Source: Paenibacillus wynnii (GTDB lineage Bacteria > Bacillota > Bacilli > Paenibacillales > Paenibacillaceae). From it: a stretch of 64,000 nt of DNA. The stretch is taken from the NCBI RefSeq assembly GCF_030812855.1, contig NZ_JAUSTK010000012.1, forward strand, positions 1 to 64,000. Direction: 5' to 3'. The position numbers were made by a program, and so were the translations under genes. The notes under the pieces were generated by a model. The model was given only the letters and a program-made list of their open reading frames with translations. It ran no database searches and was not told the origin of the DNA. Numbering within the stretch: position 1 is the stretch's first letter; each line of letters starts with the position of its first letter. This document shows positions 52,822 through 62,985 of this stretch, piece by piece.

Positions 52822-53454
52822 ATGCGAAATATCCGACTGATGATTAAGGAACAAACACCGCTGTATATTTTTGTTGCTGTTTTATTCTTGGTAGGGGTTA
52901 TTTTCGGTGCTCTTATTGTCAGCGCATTGACGTTGGATCAGCAGCAGGACCTAGGTGAGTACTTGGGTAGTTTCTTTGTTACAGTAGATCAGCAGGTGCT
53001 CCCTGCCGACACGGGATCGTTCTGGGCCATCGCTGCCCTTCATTTGAAATGGATAGGCCTTATTTGGATTCTGGGGCTTTCCGTAATTGGGTTGCCAGGG
53101 ATTCTGATTCTAGACTTTTTAAAAGGAGTACTGATCGGCTTTACAGTCGGTACTTTGGTTGCCCAATATTCCTGGCACGGCATGCTGTTTGCCCTTGTTT
53201 CCGTCGCCCCTCACAATTTAGTACTTATTCCGGCACTGCTGGTTTGCAGTGCTGCAGCCATCGCTTTCTCGTTGCTTATGATACGCAGTCGGGTATTGGG
53301 GCAGCGCCGACCTTCGGTTACCCGTCCTTTTGCCATGTATACGATGTTGTCCCTGTCCATGGCCTTACTGATTTTGGGTGTATCCTCTTTTGAAACTTGG
53401 GTAACGCCGGCTATGATGCGCTGGGTAACGCCTTATTTGATTTTTAAATCCTGA
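52822..53454 (+). CDS. spoIIM: Stage II sporulation protein M
   Basis: 210 residues with five membrane helices and the SpoIIM start (FVAVLFLVGVIFGALIVSALTLDQQQDLGEYL) and HGMLFALVSVAPHNLVLIPALL. It joins SpoIID and SpoIIP in the DMP peptidoglycan-hydrolase complex for engulfment. AAGGAGAACG 8 nt before ATG. Confidence 0.94.
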   Translation: MRNIRLMIKEQTPLYIFVAVLFLVGVIFGALIVSALTLDQQQDLGEYLGSFFVTVDQQVLPADTGSFWAIAALHLKWIGLIWILGLSVIGLPGILILDFLKGVLIGFTVGTLVAQYSWHGMLFALVSVAPHNLVLIPALLVCSAAAIAFSLLMIRSRVLGQRRPSVTRPFAMYTMLSLSMALLILGVSSFETWVTPAMMRWVTPYLIFKS

Positions 53455-53622
53455 TTCGCTTAGGTGATCAAACTTTCATTTATTCCATTAAGAATGTTAT
53501 CGAGAAGGAGTAATCTTTCCGGTGGCATTTTTTTTATTTTATTGCAAATTATTCTCCTGTAAGTTTACATTTAGGGCATATCATGTTATATTGTTCAAAA
53601 AAATAGGAATATGAGGGATAAT

Positions 53623-54540
53623 ATGGGAAAATTTATGAAAGGGGTTATTTATGCTGTTATATCAGCATTGGGATTTGGCATAATGCCCATATTTGCAGTG
53701 AAATCTTATCAAAATGGACTATCGGTGAATACTCTACTTTTTCTTAGATTTTCACTTAGTTCTGTTATTTTTTTCTTATTTTTTAGGTTCAAGAAAACCG
53801 AGCTCAAAATACAAAAAAGGGATCTACAATTGTTGTTCTTTTTGGGAGGGGTCTTATTCACTCTTTTATCGATGCTACATTTTGAATCTATTAGATACAT
53901 TTCTGCTCCAATGGCTGTTTTATTTTTATTTTCTTTTCCTATTTTTGTGTGTACGTTCTCTTTTTTTGCTAATAAAGAGCGTCCCCAGGGCAATACGCTT
54001 GTGTTCTTATTATTCTCGTTTGTTGGAATGATTTTCTTGCTGGGGATTTCTTTAAAGGACATGAATTTATACGGTGTAGCCTTAGCTATTGGAGCAGCAA
54101 TTGTATATGCCTGTTTTATGATTATGGGTAAGAAAGCCGCAAGTAATGTTTCTGCTGCGGTTACAAGCGCATTTGTGACTCTGTTTGCCGCTGTCGGTAC
54201 CCTAATTACAGGATTGTTGAATCAGAATATACATTTTGATTTCAATCCAAAAGCATGGATTTATATTATCTGTATTGTTTTCGTATCGACAATAATAGCT
54301 GAGATGGCCTTGTTTCGCTCTTTAGAGTTATTAAGTTCAACGAATGTATCTATTGTCAGCATGATTGAACCCGTATTTACCGCTATTTTTTCTATATTAT
54401 TTCTGAATGAACATGTAATGATCATACAACTTACAGGAGGTCTTATTGTTTTGATTAGCTTGGCACTTTTAGTCTATTTTCAAAGCAAACCCTCTGCAAC
54501 TATCCATGTGTATGAGAATTCTTATAAGAAGAGCAGTTAA
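53623..54540 (+). CDS. EamA/DMT family exporter
   Basis: 305 residues, ten membrane helices in two EamA repeats (YAVISALGFGIMPIFAVKS; YGVALAIGAAIVYACFMIMGKKA; SIVSMIEPVFTAIFSILFLNE). Exports small metabolites or amino acids in known members. Far more AT-rich than its neighbours. ATG 53623 follows GAGGGA; ATG 53611 is an alternative. It precedes a histidyl-tRNA synthetase-like gene by 25 nt, so they form one operon. Confidence 0.85.
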   Translation: MGKFMKGVIYAVISALGFGIMPIFAVKSYQNGLSVNTLLFLRFSLSSVIFFLFFRFKKTELKIQKRDLQLLFFLGGVLFTLLSMLHFESIRYISAPMAVLFLFSFPIFVCTFSFFANKERPQGNTLVFLLFSFVGMIFLLGISLKDMNLYGVALAIGAAIVYACFMIMGKKAASNVSAAVTSAFVTLFAAVGTLITGLLNQNIHFDFNPKAWIYIICIVFVSTIIAEMALFRSLELLSSTNVSIVSMIEPVFTAIFSILFLNEHVMIIQLTGGLIVLISLALLVYFQSKPSATIHVYENSYKKSS

Positions 54541-54565
54541 TCTTCATTAGAGGAGGTATACAATA

Positions 54566-55900
54566 GTGCAACTGAATGTTAGAGAAAGAGAACTTTCTAT
54601 TCCGGCGGGTACTAAGGATATACTCGGGGCGGATATGCGAGCTAGGGAATTTATCATAAAGGTTATCAAGAATAACTACGAGAAATTCGGCTTCAATCCG
54701 CATCAAACACCTATACTAGAATATTGGGATACATTTCGGGGTCATCATGGAGAAGGTGAGAAGCTATTTTTTCATATAAAAGATACTTTCGGCAGAGAGC
54801 TTATTCCCCGTTATGATTTAACCGTTCCTTTAGCAAGAGTTGTATGTATGAATCCTGAACTGCCCAAACCCTATAAAAGATATCAAATAGGCCCCTCTTT
54901 CCGAGATGATGAACCAGGTACTAGCCATTTCCGGGAATTCACCCAATGTGATGCAGATATTATAGGTACTCATAGCTTATTAGCGGAAGCAGAGATTACC
55001 ATTATGGCTCACTCAATACTCTCTGAATTAAATATAACTAACACCTCACTTCGAGTGAATCATAGATTAATTATTAAAGGGTTGGCACAAAAGTCAGGTA
55101 TGAGTACTGAAGAAGAATATTTAGCTTTTCAACAGGCATTGGATTACATAGACAAGGTAACTAAGGGTAGATTAGATGGCTTAAAACAAAGATTCCTCAA
55201 GAATAAGATTACGGATACAATCGCGCAAAAATTAATTGATAGTTTAGGGTATTTAATATTAGAAACAGAGAAGACGACAGATCCAATCGTACAATTAAAT
55301 ATAATTAAAAGTTATTTTAGTGGAAATCATTTGGCTGAAAAGGGAATTGCTGAATTAGAAGAAATCATGTCTTATCTTCCTGCCCATATGTTATCGCAAA
55401 TCAAAGTCGACCTGACACTAGCAAGAGGAGCAAATTATTATACTGGATTTATCTTAGAAGGTGTAGCAAATGATTTAGGCATTGGTGCTATTATAGGTGG
55501 TGGAAGGTACGATACATTAGTTTCAGCAATCGGGGGTATAGATGAGCCAGCAGTGGGTCTAGCCATCGGGTTGGAACGTATCGTATTAGTCATGGATAAG
55601 CTTAAATGTATAGAAGATCAACTACTACTAAATCCTAAAATTCTACTCATAAAAAACAAACTATCAAAACCGAGCGAGGCACTTTTAATAGCTAGAAAAT
55701 TAAGAGAATATTGCGATGTAGATTTTTACTATGATGAATCCTCATTATATCAATGCAAGGAGTACGCTCGTGCACACGGTTATCCGGTTATGTTAGAAAT
55801 GGGTGCGGAGGATAGTATTATAATTCATGATGTAATAGATAACAGTCAGTTCACGGAGACCGTAAGAAGTATTCTGAATAATGAAGGTTTAGTTGATTAA
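54566..55900 (+). CDS. Divergent histidyl-tRNA synthetase homologue
   Basis: 444 residues. Class II motifs: PAGTKDILG, motif 2 RYQIGPSFRDDEPGTSHFRE with QCDADIIG, RYDLTVPLARVV (the archaeal/eukaryotic HisRS form) and IIGGGRYDTL, then an anticodon-binding domain. The histidine-site motif is LARGANYYTG where HisRS has RG-L-D-YY. Either an extra HisRS or a HisZ-like derivative. AGAGGAGG 8 nt before GTG; AT-rich. No histidine-biosynthesis genes nearby. Confidence 0.82.
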   Translation: MQLNVRERELSIPAGTKDILGADMRAREFIIKVIKNNYEKFGFNPHQTPILEYWDTFRGHHGEGEKLFFHIKDTFGRELIPRYDLTVPLARVVCMNPELPKPYKRYQIGPSFRDDEPGTSHFREFTQCDADIIGTHSLLAEAEITIMAHSILSELNITNTSLRVNHRLIIKGLAQKSGMSTEEEYLAFQQALDYIDKVTKGRLDGLKQRFLKNKITDTIAQKLIDSLGYLILETEKTTDPIVQLNIIKSYFSGNHLAEKGIAELEEIMSYLPAHMLSQIKVDLTLARGANYYTGFILEGVANDLGIGAIIGGGRYDTLVSAIGGIDEPAVGLAIGLERIVLVMDKLKCIEDQLLLNPKILLIKNKLSKPSEALLIARKLREYCDVDFYYDESSLYQCKEYARAHGYPVMLEMGAEDSIIIHDVIDNSQFTETVRSILNNEGLVD

Positions 55901-55939
55901 ATCTAGGGAGTTGGAATCCTGACGAGATAGTAAAAGCGT

Positions 55940-55969
55940 TTGACTTCTCAAACCGACTCCCCCTATAAT
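55940..55969 (+). promoter_or_regulatory. Promoter of fur
   Basis: TTGACT (55940-55945), 18-nt spacer, TATAAT (55964-55969). Confidence 0.8.
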
Positions 55970-56022
55970 GAAAGAAGTGGTTTGAGGCCCGGAGCGGTAC
56001 TTTTCCTAGGGGGAGGCAGACA

Positions 56023-56490
56023 ATGGAAGCCCGGATAGATAAAATTAAGCAGCAGCTACAATCCCATGGATATAAGCTTACACCTCAACGGGAAGCGACC
56101 GTAAGAGTGCTACTAGAGAATGAAGAGGATCATCTGAGCGCCGAGGACGTATTCATGCTCGTCAAAGAGAAGGCTCCTGAAATCGGTCTAGCTACCGTAT
56201 ATCGAACTTTGGAATTACTTAGTGAATTGCATGTTGTGGAGAAGATTAACTTCGGCGACGGTGTTGCAAGATATGACTTGCGTACGGATACTGCGAAACA
56301 TCATCATCACCATCTAATTTGTGTGCAATGCGGAAGTATGGACGAGATTCGCGAAGATTGGTTAGGCCCTCTGGAAGAAAAACTGGAGGTTGAATACAAT
56401 TTCACTGTGCTCGATCACAGACTTGACTTTCACGGGATTTGCCATCGCTGCAAGGACAAGAATAATCCGGACGGGAATCGTTCGGAGTAA
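56023..56490 (+). CDS. fur: Ferric uptake regulator Fur
   Basis: 155 residues: winged helix (LTPQREATVRVLLENEEDHLSAEDVF; IGLATVYRTLELL) and dimer domain with HHHHHLICVQCG and ICHRCKD zinc Cys pairs. Position before the yqzK-type gene and xerD matches B. subtilis fur. Iron-dependent repressor of uptake genes. GGGGGAGG precedes the ATG. Confidence 0.95.
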   Translation: MEARIDKIKQQLQSHGYKLTPQREATVRVLLENEEDHLSAEDVFMLVKEKAPEIGLATVYRTLELLSELHVVEKINFGDGVARYDLRTDTAKHHHHHLICVQCGSMDEIREDWLGPLEEKLEVEYNFTVLDHRLDFHGICHRCKDKNNPDGNRSE

Positions 56491-56509
56491 TCATAGATAA
56501 GATGTAATG

Positions 56510-56552
56510 CTAAAAGCTCTTTCCGGTAAGATTGCCGGAGAGAGCTTTTACA
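56510..56552 (+). terminator. Terminator after fur
   Basis: AAAAGCTCTTTCCGG and CCGGAGAGAGCTTTT pair around TAAGATTG. Confidence 0.88.
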
Positions 56553-56730
56553 GTTTGGTAACAGTTTAATCCGTTACTCCGGCAGAGCGACATACATAAA
56601 TACCTCCTAATAAGCATAAGGTGTACGAGCGGGTTGTCCCGAATCGAAGCCAGTTTTGCTTACGAAGTCATTTAAGATGAACCCATTGAAAACCACAAAA
56701 GTTGATAAGGTGAAAAGTAACGAAGGGGAA

Positions 56731-56838
56731 GTTTGGAACTGTAGGAGCGATAGCGACCGCCTTTGTATCTAGATTTCAGCCGCTAAAGGCGGGTTAAATC
56801 AAAGAAATCTGGATACAACAGCGGCCGGAAGTCCAAAC
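56731..56838. repeat. Long imperfect hairpin, Paenibacillus-type intergenic repeat
   Basis: Nested complementary blocks: GTTTGGA/TCCAAAC (56731-56737, 56832-56838), TGTATC/GATACA (56764, 56812), AGATTT/AAATCT (56771, 56805) and CCGC/GCGG at the tip. No frame. It resembles widespread intergenic palindromic repeats of this genus. The rest of 56553-56896 shows nothing else. Confidence 0.65.
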
Positions 56839-56896
56839 ATTCACCGCAGTTACGATTATCACCGTTCAGCATTTGTGAGTGACTATGGTTCAGTTT

Positions 56897-56923
56897 AAAA
56901 GGTTTTGCTCTCGCAAAACTTTT
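56897..56923 (+). promoter_or_regulatory. Hairpin just upstream of the DUF4227 gene
   Basis: AAAAG-GTTTTGC-TCTC-GCAAAAC-TTTT abuts the ribosome site AGGAGG (56924). It looks like a terminator or a translational control hairpin. Confidence 0.5.
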
Positions 56924-56936
56924 AGGAGGAAACCAA

Positions 56937-57170
56937 ATGATTATCTCTATTCCCAAAGCTGTGCGGCGTCTGTACTTTATGATTATGTTTGTAGCGATAA
57001 GCTATCTGTTCTATTGTGTTATGAACCTGCTTGAAGATTGGATTAATCCTATAAATGATTACGGTATACCGGAAGGGTCCGCCGTTAAGGCATTTCACGA
57101 GGATTTCCATAAAGAAAGTGATTTGAATCTGCAAGAACGCTTGCGTTTTTATTACTGGTATGGAGAGTGA
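56937..57170 (+). CDS. yqzK: DUF4227 membrane protein (YqzK-like)
   Basis: 77 residues with one membrane helix (LYFMIMFVAISYLFYCVMNLL) and a soluble tail ending RLRFYYWYGE. DUF4227/YqzK proteins lie between fur and xerD in Bacillales. AGGAGG 7 nt upstream. Function unknown. Confidence 0.8.
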   Translation: MIISIPKAVRRLYFMIMFVAISYLFYCVMNLLEDWINPINDYGIPEGSAVKAFHEDFHKESDLNLQERLRFYYWYGE

Positions 57171-57289
57171 AGAGGTCCGAAAAGCAGGAAAAAGATAGAA
57201 GCATGTCGAATGAAATTCAAAGTAAGGCCACTCTGAGGTGCTGTACTTGAGTCATTAAGAACGGCGGCGTAAGATAGGAGCGTGAATTG

Positions 57290-58183
57290 ATGAAGACATA
57301 TTTGGAACCCTTTATGCTTTATCTGTCCAGGGATAAAGGATTGTCCTTGAACACGTTGGAATCTTACGGGCGTGATATTTCGCAGTTTCTGGAATTTGTT
57401 GGGGAACGGGGTATTGAAGCACCGGAGGAGATTAAGAAAACCCATGTGACTCTCTATCTCGGCGGACTCCGTCAAGCTGGACGGGCAGCGGCTACGGTGA
57501 ACCGTAACACGGTATCCATCCGTACTTTTTTTCATTATTTACTAAAAGAAAGACTCATTCATCAGGATCCTTCGCTGGAGATGGAAACGATGAAGCCGGT
57601 CAAGAAATCACCAATGGTGCTGACCGTACAAGAAATGGAAAAATTACTGGCCGCTCCCAATGGAAATTTACCTCAGGGTATGCGGGATAAGGCCATGCTT
57701 GAGTTATTATATGCGACTGGAATACGAGTATCTGAGTTGATTTCATTTAATGTGGAAGATGTTCATACTGAAATGAAGTATGCAAGGTGTTCAGGATCTG
57801 CGGGTAAGGAGCGGGTGGTTCCTATAGGCAATATTGCGGCAGAGTGTGTAGCGGAGTATGTCGGAAGCATACGGGACAAGCTTCTTCGTCAGGATGAACT
57901 GGAGCCGGCACTGTTCCTGAATAGTCTGGGGGGGCGCCTAACCCGGCAAGGCTTCTGGAAAATCATTAAGAAATACGCGCGGGAAGCGGATATTGTTCAG
58001 GATATCACACCTCATACGCTGCGGCATTCTTTCGCTGCCCATTTGCTGGAGGGTGGTGCAGATTTGCGTTCTGTTCAACACATGCTGGGATATGCTGATC
58101 TATCGACCACTCAGCTTTATAGCGGGATTGCCCGTAGGAACATGAAGGAAGTATATGAGAGCCATCATCCCAGAGCAAAGTGA
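57290..58183 (+). CDS. xerD: Tyrosine recombinase XerD
   Basis: 297 residues. N-terminal SAM-like core-binding domain, catalytic domain with Arg in ATGIRVSELI, Lys in SAGKERVVPIG, HTLRHSFAAHLLEGG and nucleophile Tyr in STTQLYSG. The usual LGH before ADxSTTQ reads LGY, so the third-His position is Tyr. It resolves chromosome dimers at dif with its partner. TAGGAG upstream of ATG. Location matches B. subtilis ripX. Confidence 0.9.
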   Translation: MKTYLEPFMLYLSRDKGLSLNTLESYGRDISQFLEFVGERGIEAPEEIKKTHVTLYLGGLRQAGRAAATVNRNTVSIRTFFHYLLKERLIHQDPSLEMETMKPVKKSPMVLTVQEMEKLLAAPNGNLPQGMRDKAMLELLYATGIRVSELISFNVEDVHTEMKYARCSGSAGKERVVPIGNIAAECVAEYVGSIRDKLLRQDELEPALFLNSLGGRLTRQGFWKIIKKYAREADIVQDITPHTLRHSFAAHLLEGGADLRSVQHMLGYADLSTTQLYSGIARRNMKEVYESHHPRAK

Positions 58184-58377
58184 ATGACCTTGGAATCTTG
58201 CAAGGTGATTTATGAGAAAATTAGCAAATTTATCGTAGTATGAGGGAAGCATTGTGCCTAAAAGGGTATTATAAGAGTGTTGGAAGCGGGTACCGGTCTG
58301 TATGATACGGCAAACCGTTTCTTCTTGTTGGATTTGAAAAATTTAATTTATGCATTTATGAGGGAGTGAAGACAATA

Positions 58378-59556
58378 ATGTCCTCTTTTAATCGGATTTG
58401 CTTTATTGTTTTGGATAGTGTGGGAATTGGTGAGGCACCGGATGCTGAAAGTTTCGGAGATGCTGGGTCACATACACTTGGGCATATACTAGAACAGGTT
58501 CCCGGTCTGAAGTTGCCTAACCTGCAGAAGCTAGGACTTGCGAATATTGCGCCTTTGCCGCCGCTTGCACCGGTCACGTCGCCAACGGGATATTACGGTA
58601 AAATGCAAGAGGTTTCTGTAGGTAAAGATACAATGACTGGGCACTGGGAGCTGATGGGTCTTAAAATAGAAGTCCCTTTCAATACCTATCCTGATGGATT
58701 TCCTGCAGAATTGATCGAGAAATTTGAGGCGGCAACAGGCCGCAAAGTGATCGGCAACAAACCGGCATCGGGCACCGAGATTCTCGTTGAATACGGCGAG
58801 GAGCAAATGAAGACAGGAGCATGGATTGTGTATACCTCGGCAGACAGTGTATTTCAATTGGCTGCGCATGAGGATATTATCCCGCTGGAGGAACTATATA
58901 GCGCTTGTAAAATCGCCCGTGAGCTGACGATGGCTCCCGAGTTCTCCGTAGGCCGCGTAATTGCCCGCCCTTATGTCGGTCAACCGGGTAGCTTCGCACG
59001 GACCTCGAATCGTCATGATTATGCTGTGAAGCCACCGGAGCCGACAGTGATGAATGCCTTGGCCGATATCGGCAAGGATGTAATTGCCGTAGGCAAGATC
59101 AACGATATTTTCACAGGCGAAGGGGTTACCGCAAGTTATCCTACCAAGAGCAACGAGCATGGTGTGGAAATTACGATTGAGGAACTGCGGAAGCCTTTTA
59201 ATGGATTCCTATTTACGAACTTGGTTGACTTTGACTCTCTTTACGGACACCGCCGCGATCCGCAGGGTTACGGACGTGCTTTGGAAGTGTTTGACGAGTC
59301 CCTGCCGGAGATTATGTCTACACTTGGGGAGCAGGATCTCTTGATCATCTCAGCCGACCACGGTAATGATCCTGTCCATAGTGGAACTGATCATACGCGT
59401 GAATTTGTTCCTTTACTTGTATACAGCCCGGGCTTAAATCAACCGGACAGCCTTGGGATTAGAACAACATTCTCTGATGTTGCTGCAACGATTGCCGATA
59501 ACTTTGGTGCAAAAGCGCCGCAATACGGTACAAGCTTTTTGGGAGAATTGAAATAG
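58378..59556 (+). CDS. deoB: Phosphopentomutase
   Basis: 392 residues, alkaline-phosphatase superfamily. Metal and active-site motifs: [23 protein letters not shown] with the phosphorylated Thr, SADHGNDP and [11 protein letters not shown]. It converts ribose-1-P or deoxyribose-1-P to the 5-phosphate, linking nucleosides to central metabolism. GAGGGAG upstream of ATG. Start of the salvage operon. Confidence 0.96.
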   Translation: MSSFNRICFIVLDSVGIGEAPDAESFGDAGSHTLGHILEQVPGLKLPNLQKLGLANIAPLPPLAPVTSPTGYYGKMQEVSVGKDTMTGHWELMGLKIEVPFNTYPDGFPAELIEKFEAATGRKVIGNKPASGTEILVEYGEEQMKTGAWIVYTSADSVFQLAAHEDIIPLEELYSACKIARELTMAPEFSVGRVIARPYVGQPGSFARTSNRHDYAVKPPEPTVMNALADIGKDVIAVGKINDIFTGEGVTASYPTKSNEHGVEITIEELRKPFNGFLFTNLVDFDSLYGHRRDPQGYGRALEVFDESLPEIMSTLGEQDLLIISADHGNDPVHSGTDHTREFVPLLVYSPGLNQPDSLGIRTTFSDVAATIADNFGAKAPQYGTSFLGELK

Positions 59557-59574
59557 ACATAGGAGGAACAATCA

Positions 59575-60399
59575 ATGAACGTAGTAAGTAAAAGTACAAT
59601 TCAAGAAGCAGCCGCTTATATTAAAAGCAAAAGTCCGGAGGCACCGGAAATCGGTCTGATTCTCGGTTCTGGCCTCGGTGTTCTGGCCGATTTGATTACA
59701 GAGGGAATCAGTATCCCTTATAATGAAATTCCACATTTTCCAGTGTCTACGGTAGAAGGCCACGAAGGAGAATTGCTGATCGGTAAAATTGAAGGACGCC
59801 GTGTTGTGATGATGAAAGGCCGTTTTCATATGTATGAAGGTTACGGACCGGAGGTTACCGCATTCCCTGTACGCGTCATGAAAGAGCTGGGAGTTGAAAG
59901 TCTGCTCGTTACAAATGCGGCTGGCGGTGTTAACACAAGCTTCACTCCAGGCGATCTCATGCTGATTACCGACCAGCTTAATCTTACGGGACATAATCCG
60001 CTAACCGGCCCTAATGATGCTGAACTTGGCGTAAGATTCCCTGATATGTCTTCCGCATACAGCCGCCGCCTGATCAACATCGCCAAAGAAACGGCAGCAG
60101 CACAAGGCTTCGAGTTCAAGGAAGGCGTATATGCGGGTCTGCTCGGACCTACCTATGAAACACCGGCAGAAATCGTTATGCTACGTCGTCAAGGTGCAGA
60201 TGCAGTGGGGATGTCTACGGTCTCCGAGACTATAGTTGCCCGCCACGCCGGTATCGAGGTGCTTGGGATTTCCTGCATCACGAACATGGCAGCAGGTATA
60301 CTGGATCAACCCTTGAATCATAGCGAGGTTATGGAAACGGCTGAGCGCGTGCGCGAGCACTTCTTGAAGCTGGTACTGGGTTTCATTCCTAAAATGTAG
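59575..60399 (+). CDS. punA: Purine nucleoside phosphorylase, copy 1
   Basis: 274 residues, trimeric-type PNP. Phosphate site [21 protein letters not shown] and TNAAGGVNTSF, purine site [15 protein letters not shown] and [10 protein letters not shown] are intact. It phosphorolyses guanosine/inosine to base plus ribose-1-P for deoB. 18 nt after deoB; AGGAGG upstream. Confidence 0.94.
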   Translation: MNVVSKSTIQEAAAYIKSKSPEAPEIGLILGSGLGVLADLITEGISIPYNEIPHFPVSTVEGHEGELLIGKIEGRRVVMMKGRFHMYEGYGPEVTAFPVRVMKELGVESLLVTNAAGGVNTSFTPGDLMLITDQLNLTGHNPLTGPNDAELGVRFPDMSSAYSRRLINIAKETAAAQGFEFKEGVYAGLLGPTYETPAEIVMLRRQGADAVGMSTVSETIVARHAGIEVLGISCITNMAAGILDQPLNHSEVMETAERVREHFLKLVLGFIPKM

Positions 60400-60438
60400 A
60401 CTGTAATTACACATAATTTAATTCAGGAGGAAAAATAC

Positions 60439-61308
60439 ATGACACAAACTGCCACTGTTGCTTACGGAGCACAAGTTAAGGAAGCGGCTGAATATGTAAA
60501 ATCTAAACTGGGTTCATATTCTCCAACGATCGGATTGATTTTGGGTTCGGGTCTAGGCGATCTTGGCGACCAAATTGAAGATGCAGTATACCTGCCTTAT
60601 GAAGAGATCCCACATTTTCCACACTCTACAGTTGTAGGCCATGCGGGCCGCTTTGTCATCGGGAAGCTTGAAGGCAAGGACGTTATTATTATGCAAGGAC
60701 GTTTTCACTTCTATGAAGGTTATGCTATGCGCAAGGTTGTACTGCCGGTTTACGTTTTGGCAAAGCTAGGCATTAAAACGCTCGTGATTACCAATGCTGG
60801 CGGCGGTATGAACAAAGCGTTCAAAGCAGGTGACTTGATGCTGATTACCGACCATTTAAACATGACAGGAGACAATCCTCTGATCGGACCTAATGATCCG
60901 GAGCTGGGTGTACGCTTCCCGGATATGTCCCGTGCTTATGATCATGAATATATTGGTCTTGCCAAAAAGTTGGCTAAGGAAGTTAAAGGAACACAAGGTG
61001 AAACTCTTGAGCTTCAAGAGGGTGTTTATGCAGGCATTAGCGGACCTACCTATGAAACTCCAGCTGAACTTAAGATGCTCGCTTACCTTGGCGGCGATGC
61101 TGTTGGTATGTCCACGGTTCCTGAAGTGATAGCAGCCAGCCATAGTCAACTCCGGGTACTGGGAATAACCTGCATTACAGATATGGCGATCGGCGAGGAA
61201 TTGGAGCCATTAACTCATGAGCAGGTAGTTAAGGTAGCTAACCTTACGAAACCTAAATTTATCGGATTGGTTCGTGCCTTCGTACGCGAAGTACAGGTTG
61301 AAGTATGA
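60439..61308 (+). CDS. Purine nucleoside phosphorylase, copy 2
   Basis: 289 residues, closely related to copy 1 throughout ([64 protein letters not shown]), with a slightly longer middle loop ([14 protein letters not shown]). Likely a tandem duplication that has diverged in specificity. It overlaps pdp by 4 nt (ATGA). Confidence 0.92.
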   Translation: MTQTATVAYGAQVKEAAEYVKSKLGSYSPTIGLILGSGLGDLGDQIEDAVYLPYEEIPHFPHSTVVGHAGRFVIGKLEGKDVIIMQGRFHFYEGYAMRKVVLPVYVLAKLGIKTLVITNAGGGMNKAFKAGDLMLITDHLNMTGDNPLIGPNDPELGVRFPDMSRAYDHEYIGLAKKLAKEVKGTQGETLELQEGVYAGISGPTYETPAELKMLAYLGGDAVGMSTVPEVIAASHSQLRVLGITCITDMAIGEELEPLTHEQVVKVANLTKPKFIGLVRAFVREVQVEV

Positions 61309-62636
61309 GAGCGGTCGATATTATCCAGAAGAAAAGAGATGGCGGAGAGCTGACCCGTGAAGAAATTGCATTTCTGATTCAAGGATACAGCAATGGAGAA
61401 ATCCCCGACTATCAGATCTCAGCATGGGCAATGGCTGTTTACTTCCAAGGGATGAACGCCCGGGAAACCGGAGATTTAACGATGGAAATGGCAATGTCCG
61501 GTGATCAGATCGATCTTAGCCCTATTGCAGGGATTAAGGTGGACAAGCACTCTACTGGCGGTGTAGGCGATAAGACTACGATTGTCCTGGCACCACTGGT
61601 AGCTGCTGCTGGAGTACCTGTTGCCAAAATGTCCGGACGCGGACTTGGGCATACGGGCGGAACCATTGATAAGCTGGAATCCATCACAGGCTTCTCTGTG
61701 GAGATGGACCGTGAGCGCTTTTTCGCTCAAGTCGGTGAGATTGGTGCAGCCGTAATCGGACAGTCGGGTAATATCACTCCTGCAGACAAGAAGCTGTATG
61801 CACTACGCGATGTAACGGCGACTGTAGAATCTATACCACTGATTGCAAGCTCCGTAATGAGCAAGAAAATTGCCGCAGGGGCGGATGCTATCGTTCTGGA
61901 TGTCAAAACCGGCAGTGGTGCTTTTATGAAAACCTTGGATAGATCCATTGAGCTTGCGCAAGCCATGGTAGATATCGGTACTCATCTGGGACGCAACACC
62001 GTTGCGGTCATCAGTGATATGGATCAGCCGCTTGGATTTGGCATCGGCAACGCCCTTGAAGTCAAAGAAGGTATTGAGACGCTGATGGGTCGCGGACCTA
62101 AGGATCTGGAAGAGGTTTGCCTGATTCTAGGCAGTCACATGCTGGTGCTTGGCGGCAAGGCTAAAGATGATGTGGAAGCCCGGGCAATCCTGAAGGCTCA
62201 CATTGAAGACGGCTCGGCACTGGAGAAATTCAAACAAATGGTTGGAGCACAAAGCGGGGACGCATCACAAATAGAATTCCCGGATACACTGCCAACAGCC
62301 AAAACCTTTATCGAAGTAAAGGCAGCAACCAGTGGTTATGTAGAAGGTATTCAGGCAGAAGAGATTGGTGTTGCGGCGATGCTGCTTGGGGCGGGCCGTG
62401 AAACAAAGGAATCTGTGATAGATCTGGCGGTGGGCATTCACTTGTCCAAAAAAGTCGGAGATGCCGTAGAACAAGGCAATACCTTAGCTGTGTTGCATGT
62501 AAATGAGGCGAGTGAGAGTAAGGTTCGTGAAGCGATGAGCAAGGTGCTCGAAGCTTACCGTATTACTCCTGTGCCGGTTGCTCCGCAGCCGTTAGTCTAT
62601 GCACTTGTCACAAAAGACGGCGTAACCCGGTATTAG
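61305..62636 (+). CDS. pdp: Pyrimidine-nucleoside phosphorylase
   Basis: 443 residues. Signature [33 protein letters not shown], and [15 protein letters not shown] fit the thymidine/pyrimidine nucleoside phosphorylase family. It splits thymidine, uridine and deoxyuridine to base and sugar-1-phosphate. ATG overlaps the previous stop. End of the deoB-pun-pun-pdp operon. Confidence 0.95.
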   Translation: MRAVDIIQKKRDGGELTREEIAFLIQGYSNGEIPDYQISAWAMAVYFQGMNARETGDLTMEMAMSGDQIDLSPIAGIKVDKHSTGGVGDKTTIVLAPLVAAAGVPVAKMSGRGLGHTGGTIDKLESITGFSVEMDRERFFAQVGEIGAAVIGQSGNITPADKKLYALRDVTATVESIPLIASSVMSKKIAAGADAIVLDVKTGSGAFMKTLDRSIELAQAMVDIGTHLGRNTVAVISDMDQPLGFGIGNALEVKEGIETLMGRGPKDLEEVCLILGSHMLVLGGKAKDDVEARAILKAHIEDGSALEKFKQMVGAQSGDASQIEFPDTLPTAKTFIEVKAATSGYVEGIQAEEIGVAAMLLGAGRETKESVIDLAVGIHLSKKVGDAVEQGNTLAVLHVNEASESKVREAMSKVLEAYRITPVPVAPQPLVYALVTKDGVTRY

Positions 62637-62676
62637 GTTAGGCTGGACACATAAGTTAAAACTATAACAGCTACGT

Positions 62677-62724
62677 AAAACACCACCGTTCTATCGAGCG
62701 GCCACTGAAAAAGGTGTGTTTTCT
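62677..62724 (+). terminator. Terminator after pdp
   Basis: AAAACACC and GGTGTGTTTT with a bulge, then TCTACTTTTG. Confidence 0.6.
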
Positions 62725-62750
62725 ACTTTTGTGAAAAGAGCTTCAAAATA

Positions 62751-62797
62751 AAGGCGAATTCCATTCGATTCTGAATGAGAATTCGCCTTTATTTTAT
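62751..62797. terminator. Second strong hairpin terminator
   Basis: AAATAAAGGCGAATTC and GAATTCGCCTTTATTT form a near-perfect stem; it may work in both directions. Confidence 0.85.
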
Positions 62798-62985
62798 GGT
62801 TTGTTTAATCCGTTCGTCGTCATTTTGCCGGGGATTTATAGGGTTCAAACCAAAATTAATGGATGACGAAATCCTCTGCACCATGGGGTAGAGGATGGAG
62901 ATCGCTAACTATTTTCAATTCGCACTTCTCTACTGCGGACTGTATAGCCTCTATTTAAGTCTCAAGGGGTTATGTGAACCTCAAA

